The notes beneath the pieces were generated by a model. It was not told the origin of the DNA, made no database searches, and saw only the letters and a list, made by a program, of their open reading frames with translations. A DNA stretch of 64,000 bases from Spartobacteria bacterium (lineage in GTDB: Bacteria; Verrucomicrobiota; Verrucomicrobiia; Chthoniobacterales; UBA10450), in assembly GCA_003134765.1 (NCBI GenBank), contig PLCM01000003.1, positions 27,232 through 91,231 of the forward strand, given 5' to 3'. The position numbers and the translations under genes are program-made. Positions within the stretch are counted from its first letter, which is position 1; each line of letters starts with the position of its first letter. Below, piece by piece: positions 51,868 to 62,000 of the stretch.

Positions 51868-53724
51868 TCACTCGGCGCGCAACGAAACCGGCGGCAGATA
51901 AGGGCGCTCGTCTGTGCGCTGCCACCAGTCGCCGGTTTGTCGGTGTTCCGCCAGGGTGCTGAACCGGTAGCGATAAATCTCGGCCCGAAGGTAATGGGGC
52001 GGCTTGTCGGGGAAGGGATTTTTGCCTAACAAGTGGACGACATCGGGCGAATTTTCGAGCAGGCGAAAGACGAGCGCAAGAAACCACGGATTTTGCCGCG
52101 CGTCGCTCAAGGCCGCGAACCACATCTGCCAATCGAGCCGCGGCTGGTGCGGCTCGACAAAGCCCGGCGCCCGATTGAGCGCGCCCGGCTTCCATTTGAA
52201 TTCATAGGGTTTCCATTCGAGGCCGTCGTCGCTCCCCTCGATGATGATCTCCGGCCGCTCCTTCGTCATGACGCGAAAAAGCCCGTAGCCATTCACGATG
52301 CAGAATGGGGCGACCGCGCCATACATCGCCCCGATCGGGCGCGACCATTGCGTCCCGGGCTTGAACCCGGAGAAAAGGAGCAGCGCGTTGACCGGCATCG
52401 TCAGGACGATGACGACGGCCGGCACCCAGACCGGCCAGGCGCGGCCGGCCGGTGCGCTATTCGTTAGGCGCCGCGCTCCCGGCCAGGCGAAGTCGTCGAC
52501 CAGAAGCAGGCAGAGCGCGATCGTGAGGAGATTGAAGAAGGCGTAGTTGCCGGTGAGGCCGATCACGATTTGCAAAAAGATGATCGCGCCGCAACCGAGC
52601 AACCGCAGCCGGCGCGGCATCCAGAGCAAAAACGCGCCGGAGATTTCAACCACGAGAACAAAGGCGGTCGAGAAGTGCTTGAACCATTCGGGCGACTTGT
52701 CTACCCACCAACCGATCACCGTCGGCAGCGGCTGCGTCCAATAATGGAAATCGAGCGCGCTCAGGTCCCACCAGGAAACGTCGCCACTGGTGAGCTTCAC
52801 CACGCCCGACATCAGCATCAGTTTGAAGAGCAAAAAGTGGAGGAGGAAGAGCGCGGGACGGGAAAGCGGCGCGAACGAGCCGCGTCGAGGCCGCCAGCGC
52901 CATGGCGCGAGAAAGATCGCGAGAAATCCTGTCTCGAGCAGCAGGATGTCCCATTGAAAACTAAGGAAGGTCTGCCCCGCGATCGTGAGCGAGAGGTAGA
53001 GCGCGAAAAGCAGCGCGAGGCAGAGAATCGGTGCGATCTCCGCGATCAACAGCACGGAAAGCAGCGCGCCGGCGCCGCACAGCAGATGCAAAAATGCGTT
53101 GCTCGGATTCAGCCAGCAGAGCGTCGGCAGGAGAAAGTAGGCTCGGCTGCCGAGTTGTTTATGCGCGTCGTCCAGGAGTTGCGAGATGGGCATGATCCCG
53201 TGCGCGCCCATCAGCCCGTCCACCTGCACCCAGAGCGACCCAAACGCGATCAGGTAAATCACCCCGAGCATGCGCAGAAACCAGCGGCGCGCGTGGAAGT
53301 AGGTCGGGCGCTGGACATCTTTGCCCCAGAACAGGGAGGTGACGGTATGCGCCAGTTCGCGATGTCCCGCGATGAAAGCGTAAGCAGCCTTGGAAACGGG
53401 CGCGACTCCCGGGATATGCTCGTAGCTCCAGCTCCAGAATTTTGTGCCACCGCCCTGGCCTAACGAACGGTAAACCGCCTCCGCGCCGCTGAAGACGCGG
53501 CCATCCGGTTCGATCAATTTGACCGCGTGTTCGAACTCCGCGCGCGGAACCTCCGGGAAGCGCGGGGCAGCCTCCTGCAGCGGCTCGTAATCCACCGCAC
53601 CGGCCGTGATCTCGCGCCAGCGCGCGATCCAGAGTTTGCAGAATCCGCAATCGCCGTCGTAAACCATCAGCGTTTTCGACGGCGGGTTGGCGACTTGATG
53701 CGCGGGATCGGGCACTGCGCTCAA
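51868..53724 (-). CDS. DCC thioredoxin-like domain fused to lipase-maturation-factor-like membrane protein
   Basis: A 618-aa fusion. Residues 18-130 are a DCC (DUF393) domain with 'VYDGDCGFCKLWIARW' (Cys26-x-x-Cys29), a predicted thiol-disulfide oxidoreductase. Residues ~150-600 match lipase maturation factor (LMF1-like) proteins: multiple membrane helices, 'MPISQLLDDAHKQLG', 'FLSFQWDILLLETGFLAIF', 'LMLMSGVVKLTSGDVSWWDL' and 'PRLDWQMWFAALSD'. LMF1 is required for folding of secreted lipases in the eukaryotic ER; in bacteria the partner is unknown. The fusion suggests disulfide chemistry coupled to secreted-protein maturation. Confidence 0.88.
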   Translation of the reverse strand: MSAVPDPAHQVANPPSKTLMVYDGDCGFCKLWIARWREITAGAVDYEPLQEAAPRFPEVPRAEFEHAVKLIEPDGRVFSGAEAVYRSLGQGGGTKFWSWSYEHIPGVAPVSKAAYAFIAGHRELAHTVTSLFWGKDVQRPTYFHARRWFLRMLGVIYLIAFGSLWVQVDGLMGAHGIMPISQLLDDAHKQLGSRAYFLLPTLCWLNPSNAFLHLLCGAGALLSVLLIAEIAPILCLALLFALYLSLTIAGQTFLSFQWDILLLETGFLAIFLAPWRWRPRRGSFAPLSRPALFLLHFLLFKLMLMSGVVKLTSGDVSWWDLSALDFHYWTQPLPTVIGWWVDKSPEWFKHFSTAFVLVVEISGAFLLWMPRRLRLLGCGAIIFLQIVIGLTGNYAFFNLLTIALCLLLVDDFAWPGARRLTNSAPAGRAWPVWVPAVVIVLTMPVNALLLFSGFKPGTQWSRPIGAMYGAVAPFCIVNGYGLFRVMTKERPEIIIEGSDDGLEWKPYEFKWKPGALNRAPGFVEPHQPRLDWQMWFAALSDARQNPWFLALVFRLLENSPDVVHLLGKNPFPDKPPHYLRAEIYRYRFSTLAEHRQTGDWWQRTDERPYLPPVSLRAE

Positions 53725-53826
53725 CGTCGGACGTGCCGCGGACGACGTCGAGCCGGAAGATAGTCTCTGGCCTGTCGCTAACGATCCGGCGGGCAGGATG
53801 ACCGCCGGCCGAGTCAGGCTGGAAGC

Positions 53827-54603
53827 CTAACTTCCAAATTCCGCCCAAACCGGCGCGTGATCCGACGGGTCCTTGCCTTTGCGCATCTCGCGATCGACTC
53901 CCGAGTCGGTGCATTTCGCCGCCAGCTCCCGGCCGGCCAGAACCGCATCGATGCGCAGTCCGCGATTTCTCGGGAACGCCAGCATCCGGTAATCCCACCA
54001 GCTGAAGATCCCCCGCTCCGGATGATGCAGGCGGAGTGTATCGGCCAGCCCCACCGCGCAAAGCGCGCGGAAGGCCGCGCGTTCCTCCTCGGAACACATG
54101 ATCGCGCCATGCCAGAGCGCGGGATCGTGCACATCGGCGTCGTCAGGCGCGACGTTGAAGTCGCCGCAGACCACGACCCGCTCGAGCGCGCCCTCCTTTT
54201 CGCGCAAGCATTTCGTGAGGCGCTCATACCAGGCGAGCTTGTAGGCATAAGCCGGCGCGCCGATCGCCTGCCCGTTAGGCGCATAAATCGAGACCACCCG
54301 CACTCCGCCGACACTGGCCGCGATCACGCGCGCCTGTTCATCCTCGACCTCGTCGCAGAATCCCGCCCGCACCTCGCGCGGCTCCTCCTGCGCGAGAATC
54401 GCGACGCCGTTGTAGGACTTCTGTCCGTGAAAGACCGCGGCGTAGCCCGCGTCGCGCAGGGCCTCCTTCGGAAACTGCTCATCGGTGCACTTCGTTTCTT
54501 GCAGGCAGACAACGTCCGGGTTTGTCTCGCGCAGCCAGAGCAACAAACGCTCCTGCCGTTTGCGGAGTGAATTGATGTTCCAGGACGCAATGCGCATTCC
54601 CAT
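53827..54603 (-). CDS. xthA: Exodeoxyribonuclease III
   Basis: A 258-aa base-excision-repair nuclease (AP endonuclease and 3'-exonuclease). The EEP-fold residues are present: 'SWNINSLRKRQERLLLWL', 'VVCLQETKC' (metal Glu), 'VVSIYAPNGQ', 'VVCGDFNVAPDDADVHDP' (Asp/Asn pair), 'LRIDAVLAG' and the C-terminal 'DPSDHAPVWAEF' with the catalytic Asp-His. ATG at 54603 and ATG at 54597 are both usable starts. Confidence 0.95.
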   Translation of the reverse strand: MGMRIASWNINSLRKRQERLLLWLRETNPDVVCLQETKCTDEQFPKEALRDAGYAAVFHGQKSYNGVAILAQEEPREVRAGFCDEVEDEQARVIAASVGGVRVVSIYAPNGQAIGAPAYAYKLAWYERLTKCLREKEGALERVVVCGDFNVAPDDADVHDPALWHGAIMCSEEERAAFRALCAVGLADTLRLHHPERGIFSWWDYRMLAFPRNRGLRIDAVLAGRELAAKCTDSGVDREMRKGKDPSDHAPVWAEFGS

Positions 54604-54605
54604 CT

Positions 54606-54669
54606 TTTGTAGCGGCGGTCTGTGACCGCCGCAAACGTCGGGCCTCGGCGCTCACAGAGCGCCGGCTAC
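54606..54669. repeat. Palindrome containing the beta-CASP gene stop
   Basis: The left end TTTGTAGCGGCGGTCTGTGACC and the right end ...CTCACAGAGCGCCGGCTACAA are inverted around ~20 bases. The TAG of the leftward gene (54666-54668, complement) belongs to the right arm (TTGTAGCCGG on the minus strand). Confidence 0.8.
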
Positions 54670-56078
54670 AACTCAATCTCCACCCCCGGTGGCGGCACGA
54701 TGATTTCGCTCTCCGGCAGCGCCGCCGCGGCGGAAGCGCGCACCCATTCCACCGCCGGCACATCGCCGTGCACCAAGACCACTTTTTTCGGCGCGACCTT
54801 CGTGATGTAGGCGAGGATCGATTCGCGCGAGGCGTGGGCGCTGAACTGAAATTCCTCGACGTGGCAGCGCAGCGGCAGTGCCGGCTCATCCTCATCGAGT
54901 GACACCAACTCGTTAGGCGCAGTCTTGCGCAGGATGCCCGCGCGCGACTCCGGATCGGCGTAACCGACAAAAAAGATCGAGTGCTCGGGCCGATCGATGA
55001 TTCGGCGCGCGAAAATATTCGAGAGCGTTTTCGGCGTCATCATCCCGCTCGAGAGCGCGTAGATGCGCCCGGGCCGCGCGGGGGCGTCGGCGATCGTTTT
55101 CCCGTTCAGGACAAAGGGCCCGACCTCGGGAAACAATTGCAGGCGCGGCAGCACGCGGCGCGATTGATTGGCCCGGCGATCGTAAATTTCCGTCATCTTC
55201 GAGCTCAACCCGCCGATATAAATCGGCGCGTCGGCGATCATTTTGTTGCGCTTGAACTTGTAAAGCATCGCCAGCACTTCCTGCGTCTTGCCGAGCGCGA
55301 AGACCGGCACCAGCACGCAGCCGCCGCGCGTAAACGCGAGCTCGATCGCTTCCGCCAAACGCCGTTCCTCGGCCTCGCGCGAAAAACCTTCCTGCAACGG
55401 CGAGTCGCCCCGCGTCGCCTCGATGATCAGCACATCGATCCCCGACTCGGGAAAGACCGCGCCCTTGAGCAGCGTCAGGTCGTCGAAGTTCACATCGCCG
55501 GTGTAGAAGACGGTCCGGCCTTCGGCGCGCAGCAGGATGCCGGCGGCGCCGAGGACGTGGCCCGCGTCGCAAAATTCGAAGCTCAGCTCATCGTTAGGCC
55601 GGGCCGGGCTGCGTTCGCCATCCACCGTGAACGGCTGGCCAACAGGACAATGCTGCCAGCGATCGGTCGCCCGTTCCGTTTCGCGATGCGTGAAGAGCGG
55701 ATAAATCACGCCCACCTCTTCTCTTTCCCGCGTCATCACATTGACCGAGTTGTGGAGCAACGCGTCGCCGATCGCGGCCGTCGGTTCCGTCATGAAAATA
55801 CGCGCCTGCGGCTGCTGCCGCATCAGGACCGGAAGCGACCCGACGTGATCGAGATGCGCGTGCGACAGGAGGAGCGCATCGACCGTCCGCCCCGTCAGCG
55901 TCCCGAGGAGCGGCAGCGCCATTTCGCCTTCTTCCTTGGGATGCATACCGCAATCGAGCACGACCCCCTGCCCGCCTACTCCGAGATAATAACAGTTGGC
56001 GCCGATCTCCGTCCGCCGCGTCAGATTGATGAACTTCAAAACAGAAAAGCACCTTGCCAGTCCATCGCTCGGGGGCAA
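54666..56078 (-). CDS. Metallo-beta-lactamase-fold RNase (beta-CASP/CPSF-like)
   Basis: A 470-aa RNA-processing-type hydrolase. The metal site is 'LLLSHAHLDHVGSLP' (His73, His75, Asp77, His78), with later ligands in 'FCDAGHVLGAAG' and 'VFYTGDVNFDDL'. The beta-CASP insert and C-terminal RNA-specificity part include 'FFVGYADPESRAGILRKT', 'QFSAHASRESILAYI' and 'VVLVHGDVPAVEW'. An alternative TTG start at 56039 begins exactly at the conserved 'KFINLTRRTEIG'. CPSF-73-like bacterial members act as exo- or endoribonucleases. Confidence 0.9.
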   Translation of the reverse strand: MPPSDGLARCFSVLKFINLTRRTEIGANCYYLGVGGQGVVLDCGMHPKEEGEMALPLLGTLTGRTVDALLLSHAHLDHVGSLPVLMRQQPQARIFMTEPTAAIGDALLHNSVNVMTREREEVGVIYPLFTHRETERATDRWQHCPVGQPFTVDGERSPARPNDELSFEFCDAGHVLGAAGILLRAEGRTVFYTGDVNFDDLTLLKGAVFPESGIDVLIIEATRGDSPLQEGFSREAEERRLAEAIELAFTRGGCVLVPVFALGKTQEVLAMLYKFKRNKMIADAPIYIGGLSSKMTEIYDRRANQSRRVLPRLQLFPEVGPFVLNGKTIADAPARPGRIYALSSGMMTPKTLSNIFARRIIDRPEHSIFFVGYADPESRAGILRKTAPNELVSLDEDEPALPLRCHVEEFQFSAHASRESILAYITKVAPKKVVLVHGDVPAVEWVRASAAAALPESEIIVPPPGVEIEL

Positions 56079-56222
56079 TCAGCAAATTTCCTCGTTCTGG
56101 CAAAGCGGGAGACGTCTCAGCGCGGCGACCGTTCGCGAAACATCCCTCCGAAAAGCACTTCGGCCCGCGCCACCTTGCGATGACGTGGGCCAGTGATTGC
56201 TCTTACTAAGAGAGAGGCGCGG

Positions 56223-56683
56223 TTAGCTGCGCGAGGCAGTCAACGCCACGCCATTGCCATTGCTGACACCGCTGCTTCCGTTGCCCTTGCTCGCCAACGC
56301 CGGCAAAACCAACGCCGCCGCTTCCGGCTTCTCCGCCGCCACCGGCGGCATCGTCCGTGATCGGATCGCTCGCCACACTCTGTGACGCGCCGTTCACAGC
56401 CTGCGCGATGATCTCCAGCGTGATCCCCGCCGCGACGCCTTCCAGCATCGCCATCGGGGTCAGAGAGCTGGCCGCGAGCTTGTAGCTATCATCCACGCCC
56501 ACGATCTTCGTGCGGAACCGGTAACGCGTCGCCCGCGGCGTCGCATCGCATTCCAGCAGGACCTCCGAGCCCGTGATCGTCGCCCGCAGACCAGTCGGCG
56601 CTGCTGGCGTCGTATCCGTGCCCGGGATGTTCAACCCAAACGCCTCCCAGCGCGGATCACCTTCCCGAGCGTCCCTCGGTTCT
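56223..56683 (-). pseudogene. Decayed fibronectin type III protein fragment
   Basis: The frame from about 56681 reads 'EPRDAREGDPRWEAFGLNIP' and then an FN3-type domain ('TTPAAPTGLRATITGSEVL', 'YKLAASSLTPMAMLEGVAAG', 'ASQSVASDP'). A TAA immediately upstream cuts off any N-terminal part. After 'SVASDPIT' the recognisable low-complexity tail ('AEKPEAAALVLPALASKGNG') continues in another frame and stops at 56223-56225, whereas the first frame runs on to 56206. Truncation plus frameshift indicate a remnant. Confidence 0.55.
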
Positions 56684-56927
56684 TAGGTATAGTGTTTTGA
56701 GCCATAAGATGGCCCTCCAGCTTAGTTTTACTTCACGGCCATCGTTCGACCGAGGCTTCCCGGCTTTCTTGCCAGGAACGGTCGGGGAAACGAGCAATCC
56801 CTGTACCAACTTCTTTGCTCGTTATGCGGAATTGGAACGGCGCGTTAGTAGGCGGCAAAAACTAGAAACACTGGAATCAACACCTCGGAAAGAACGCGCG
56901 TCGCGGTGTATTACCTCTGTGTGCAGA

Positions 56928-57647
56928 TCACGCAGCCAAACGCTGCGGCATCTCATTGTAAGTGCGTCCGCCGAGCAGTCGCCCCGTCAGATCCTTCCGC
57001 ACGCCGCCCCATTGCTTGAAGAAGAACGGCACCTTCTGTTTTCGACAGGCGCGAAAGATTTCCCGCACCCACTCAATCTGCATCGGTCGGGAATGCGGAC
57101 CGGACTCGCCTCCCACGATCACCCACTGAATCCCGCGCAAATCGATCTCGGCCAGCGACCCGATGAGCGGTTCACAGGAAAGAAAGCGGACGGCGGCGGC
57201 CACCTCCCTCAGATCAGCGATGCGATGTAAGACGCGGCTGTCTTCCACGCTCACACCCATCCAGACATTCTGTGGCCAGGGAAGCTTCGGGCTCATTTTT
57301 CGCACCCGATCGCTCCGCTTCGTCAGAATTTGGAAGGTGTGCTGCGGACACTCCTCCATCGATTGGAAGACGCGGCGAATAAACCAGAGCGGGACGTCCG
57401 GATGAAACAAATCGCTCATCGAATTCACGAAAATCCGACGGGACTTTTTCCACGTGCGCGGCAGATCGAGCACATCCTCATGCAGCGTGACGCGAAACCC
57501 GTTCCGGTAGCGCTGATTCCCCATCGCGCGCAAGCGCAGTGCTAGCCGCTCGGCATAACAATTCTTGCAGCCCGCGCTGATCTTCGTGCAACCCGTCACC
57601 GGATTCCATGTCGCCTCCGTCCATTCGATGTGTGAATTTGCCGACAT
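56928..57647 (-). CDS. DUF5131 (phage Gp37/Gp68-like) family protein
   Basis: A 239-aa protein. '[20 protein letters not shown]' with Cys20, Cys27 and Cys30 (C-x6-C-x2-C) is the family's three-cysteine motif, proposed to bind an Fe-S cluster in a radical-SAM-like TIM barrel. '[14 protein letters not shown]', '[12 protein letters not shown]', '[11 protein letters not shown]', '[12 protein letters not shown]' and '[18 protein letters not shown]' are further conserved blocks. The family occurs in phages and defence-type islands and often with a three-Cys-motif partner gene, which is absent here. Confidence 0.88.
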   Translation of the reverse strand: MSANSHIEWTEATWNPVTGCTKISAGCKNCYAERLALRLRAMGNQRYRNGFRVTLHEDVLDLPRTWKKSRRIFVNSMSDLFHPDVPLWFIRRVFQSMEECPQHTFQILTKRSDRVRKMSPKLPWPQNVWMGVSVEDSRVLHRIADLREVAAAVRFLSCEPLIGSLAEIDLRGIQWVIVGGESGPHSRPMQIEWVREIFRACRKQKVPFFFKQWGGVRKDLTGRLLGGRTYNEMPQRLAA

Positions 57648-57690
57648 GCCGATGAGCGTTCTCGTTCAGCGTGGGTTTAGCAGTTCCGAA

Positions 57691-59025
57691 TCACGGCTCT
57701 GGCTGTTTAGGCCAAACAATTTTTGGATTTTGCAGAAGACCGGCGAACGCTGGATCGCCCTTTGCGAACTCGGCTAGTTCCGGAGACCGATTGAAAGCAG
57801 TATTGATAGCCGTGACAGCTTCGTCGGGCTTAGTCTCCCCGTAGAGGAGTAACGACTTCCACAAGAGCGCCCAGCGGAAGTCCCCTTGGTGCTTTTCGAT
57901 TTCAGTCACTTCATTGTCCGCGGCGCCAAAATCGCCGAATGCAATCAAATACCGAAGTTTAAGCGCTCGAGTATAAACCGCGTTCGGATCATTTTTGATG
58001 GTCTCGTCAAGGGAACTGATGACCTTGCGTTTTTCCTCAGCACTGTCGGCACTATCCAGCAATGGCAGTGCCTTTCGAAATCCACCGTAGGGAGACTGAT
58101 AAGCGGGATCTTTATCGTGTAGCTGCCACCAATCGAATATTGCCTGCCGATCTAAAGGCTTGAATTCAACCTTGGTAATCAACGTTATGGCTCGGGTGAT
58201 ACGCGCAATGACGCGCAAATTCGCTTCCTTCTTTAAAGCATCTACGAGATCTTCCACGATGCCTTGTGATTTATTGGAACCTCCGATTTGAGCGATGACA
58301 TTAGTGGCGGCTTCTCGGTATGAAGGATCATGTGATTCAAGCTTCATTAGCATTTCTTCGTATGACCACCCAGGATCTTGATGAGATACCGAGTCGACTA
58401 AAGCTCGGTAGGACAGCTGTGCGCGGTCCGCATCGTAATATAGCTCCACTTCCTTTAAAGTCGCCTTCGCGGCCGAGGTGTCTTGCGATTGTGAATCAGC
58501 TGCTTGTTTCAAGTCTTCATATTCTGACAAGCCGCCGGCTTTCGCCGCGATTGCAAGTTGCTGAATTCTCACCTGTCGCGTTATTGCAGCTTGCGCCGCT
58601 GAAAGCTGGTCCTGTTTTTGGGATATGTCTTTCCGCAATGGATCAAGCTGACTTCGCACGTAGTCTCCCATCTGTGAGGAAATGGCGGCGTCGGCAGCTC
58701 GTTTTAGCTCGGGCGCAGTCATTCGCTGCTGGACGTAGTCTTTAGCCCACTTTCTGATCTGGTGTGGCGCTATGAACCAGGAGGCGAGGTTGAGGACAAA
58801 GAGCAGCGCTGCCGCCGCCTGCCATTTCCGAGTGTGCTTCTCGATTAGCTTCTTAAGTTCATCTCGGTTGTCCTCGCGTAGCTGCTCAATAGCGGCATTG
58901 ATTCGCGTCTCAACGAGAGCTTGAACTCCAGGCGGAAGATTCAGATCGGCCAACGAATCCGCAGGTCGCGAAAGTGTTTCGCCATGTTCGCCGAAGATCG
59001 TTCCAGGTTTTGGTTCTAATGCCAT
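57691..59025 (-). CDS. Membrane-anchored helical-repeat protein
   Basis: A 444-aa protein. After a polar coiled-coil N-terminus (about 35-70) comes one membrane helix ('WQAAAALLFVLNLASWFIA', 69-87), a second coiled coil (about 120-165) and then helical repeats resembling HEAT ('SHDPSYREAATNVIAQIGGS', 'ARITRAITLITKVEF') and TPR units ('AVYTRALKLRYLIAFGDFGAADNEV') to the end. No catalytic motif. It sits between the MmeI-like enzyme (25 bases) and the DUF5131 gene, and could be a sensor or scaffold in that set; this is inference. Confidence 0.65.
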   Translation of the reverse strand: MALEPKPGTIFGEHGETLSRPADSLADLNLPPGVQALVETRINAAIEQLREDNRDELKKLIEKHTRKWQAAAALLFVLNLASWFIAPHQIRKWAKDYVQQRMTAPELKRAADAAISSQMGDYVRSQLDPLRKDISQKQDQLSAAQAAITRQVRIQQLAIAAKAGGLSEYEDLKQAADSQSQDTSAAKATLKEVELYYDADRAQLSYRALVDSVSHQDPGWSYEEMLMKLESHDPSYREAATNVIAQIGGSNKSQGIVEDLVDALKKEANLRVIARITRAITLITKVEFKPLDRQAIFDWWQLHDKDPAYQSPYGGFRKALPLLDSADSAEEKRKVISSLDETIKNDPNAVYTRALKLRYLIAFGDFGAADNEVTEIEKHQGDFRWALLWKSLLLYGETKPDEAVTAINTAFNRSPELAEFAKGDPAFAGLLQNPKIVWPKQPEP

Positions 59026-59049
59026 GTCAGGAGAACGATATCATTTGCC

Positions 59050-62000
59050 TCAACTCATCGGCGCTTCGATACAATCATCAGTCACGAGGCCATTATCCTC
59101 GTCGAACATTAATGGCAGTCCCGGTGGCGTGATTTTCTCGCCGGCCTTTTCTTTTGCAGCGCAAGCAAGGTTTAGTTCGAGAAGGAAAGCTAGCGGGTCG
59201 GCAGCCTCTGGCATGCTGTAGGCGACGCGGACGGTGGCGTCGAGGCCATCGTGAGCATCACGTAATGGATTATCGCCGGGTTGTTCGAGCGTGCGGTAGA
59301 GTTGCCGCAAGGAGTATTTCAACTTACCCATCGTTTCGCGCCGGAGCTTGCGCAGTGCGACCGCGGCAGCAGCGACCGCGCTGATTTGCTCTTTGGTCGG
59401 CTTCTGCGGCCAGGGGAACGTGTCAAAAACCGTATCCGAAGTATAACGAAACCGTTCTGTCAGCGTTGAACACTTTGCCGTGAACCAAGCCCAGTGAAAC
59501 CCCGACTGAAGAATACCAAAACTATAATCATCGGGGAATGGGAACACCATTAACGCGGCGTTCGGCCGAATGCTTGTCGAAACAAATTCAAAAATTGGAC
59601 GTTTGGTGACTTGCCCGCAGGCTACGAATCTTGGTAGCGGTGCTATCGTTTCCAACATTTCTTGTCTTCCCCAAGAGAGAAGCCACCACCTTTTCAGAAA
59701 GTTCGCGTGGTGTTTGTTGACTCTTGCAGCCGGATTTGCTATCAGGATCTCGCGATTCCTATCTTGCTCTTCGGCCGCCTCACTTTCGCGGGTTGGAAGT
59801 ACTGTAGACTTGAGGTGCTCATACGGTTCGACGTACGAGCTGCTTTCAATCACATTTCGCGGTTGAAAATCGATTACATATCGTTCTGGTCCGGACCCTC
59901 CCAACATTTCGTCAGCCGTGAGGAAAGGAAATAACACCTCAGCGTTGCGCGCGTCGGTCGCAACCATCCGGCGCGCCCCTTCTACCGGGACCAGAAAACC
60001 CTCGTGTCCGTGCGTTTGTCCCTGAAAACAGCCTTTTGATTCAATATTGGTCTTAAGCCGAACGGCGGACGTGACATCAATCTGAGCAGAGAGGGATGCA
60101 CTGATGCGATCGAGAGCCCAAGATTGTACAGTGCCCTGGGGATCGTTGCCGACTTGAAGCGCAAGTCTCTTCTCATGGGAATCTTTACCTTTGACCCAAT
60201 TCACAATCGAAACGTGAACGTGTGCCTCGCCCGACCACGGCTGGCTCGATACGGCGTCTGTGATCGTTCCGCCGGTCTTGACGATGTAATCGAGCCCGCC
60301 TTCACGCGAATAATTCTGCCGTATCGTGTTCGTCCCAACCAAGCCTGCGCGCTGCCCCGGTTTCAATTGATCGTGTGCTTTCCGGAACCAATAGACGCAA
60401 TAATCGGCGCGGCCTGGCACGCCGGGAAACAAGGCGCGGATCTGGTTAACATATGCCGGTCCGAATTCCTTCTGTAGTTTGTTTTTCGACTGAAAAGGCG
60501 GATTGCCAATGATTGCCTCAACCTCTGGCCACTCGGTCAGGAGTGAGTCCGCTTTGATAATATTCTTGTCGAGGTTGGCCAACGGTAGGGGCTTTTCCTC
60601 AATCAGTAACTGGTCGGTCTCAGCCAGCTTCTGCGCTTCTATCAGTTCCAATTCCTTTGCGAGCATGAGCGTAACTTTCGCCAGCTCGACGGCAAAAGGA
60701 ATGATGTCGATACCAAAGAACTGATGCAGGGAAATCGCACTCTCCAGCGGCTCGCGTTTGCTCGCTTCGTGCAGGCGCAAAAGGATGTCACGCTCCAGCC
60801 TCTTCATCTCGCGATATGCAATGAAAAGAAATTCTCCAGAGCCGCACGCGGGGTCGAGCACACGAAACTTGCGCAGGTCGGCTAACGCTTTGCGCAACTC
60901 GGCGACATTTTTGCCGGCTGCTCCAATCCGGTCGCGCCATGGTTTAACGATTGTTGAACCTACCACTTTTCGAACGTCGAATTCGCCCGTGAAATGCGCA
61001 CCGAAGGCATGGCGCTGTTCGCTATCCATGCTGGACTGAAAGAGGGTGCCGAAGATTTCCGGCCGGATCTTGCTCCAGTCGTTATGCGATGCCGCCTCAT
61101 AGAGCGCGTAGACCTCCGCCCGTTTTAGCTCCACCGGATCGACCACCGCGAACAATCCGCCGTTGAAATACTGCACATCCTGGAAACGGCCGCCGCGCGC
61201 CGGTGCTTCCGACGCCATTTGCCGAAAGAGTCCGCCGAACAGGTCGTAGGAACTGGCCCCTTTCTCTGAGGTCTCGAAAAGAAGATCGGTCACGATGTCA
61301 CGCGGCAGCAGGCCGATGTCTTCGGCAACCATCGCGACAAGCAATTGGAGGATGAAACGCTGAGCACGTTCGCGAGGCTCGCCTCGGGAAACGATCTCGC
61401 GAAAAACGCGCGCCATTAAATCAGCGGCGCGTCTCGTAACTTCGACGCGGTTGTTTTCGAAGATCGGAGTCTTGGGCGTCGGCAGGAGAAAATTGAAAGC
61501 GCTAATGCTGGTCGGCAGCTCGCCTAACGGGATGCGGTCGACCGGATCGAAAAGCTGGGTGTTGAAATCGTAAATCCAGAACTCGTCGAAGTTGCAGAGG
61601 ATGACGTAGGGAGGCCGCTTCGGGACGATGTGGCTCCAGTAGTCGAAGGCCTGGTCGTAGTGTTTCTCCAGGTTCGCGCCGCGCGATTTCATCTCGATGA
61701 GGACGCGGTCGGGCCAGAGGAGGTCGGCGAATTTCTTGCCGCCTTTGGGGCGCGGGCCGGGAGCACCGTTCCCGGCTATAACGAGTTCCAGTTGCGGCGA
61801 GCCGGGTTTCTTCGCGACGCGAAACTCGAAAGTCGCGCCGGCTTCAATCGCGCCGGCGTGGCCGAGGGCGCGGAAGAAATGGTCGAGGAACGATTGGGCC
61901 TCGCTCTTCTCGTCGCCCGCCAGTCCGCGGGAGAAGCTGACGAATCGCGTCAGCGCAGCTTTTAATTCATCGTGGGGCACGGATGAGGCGGCGATCGGTT

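Noticed and set aside
54981..56183. A 400-residue frame opposite the beta-CASP gene
   Set aside because: The metallo-beta-lactamase motifs are on the other strand; this frame is rich in Arg/His/Gln as expected of a shadow.
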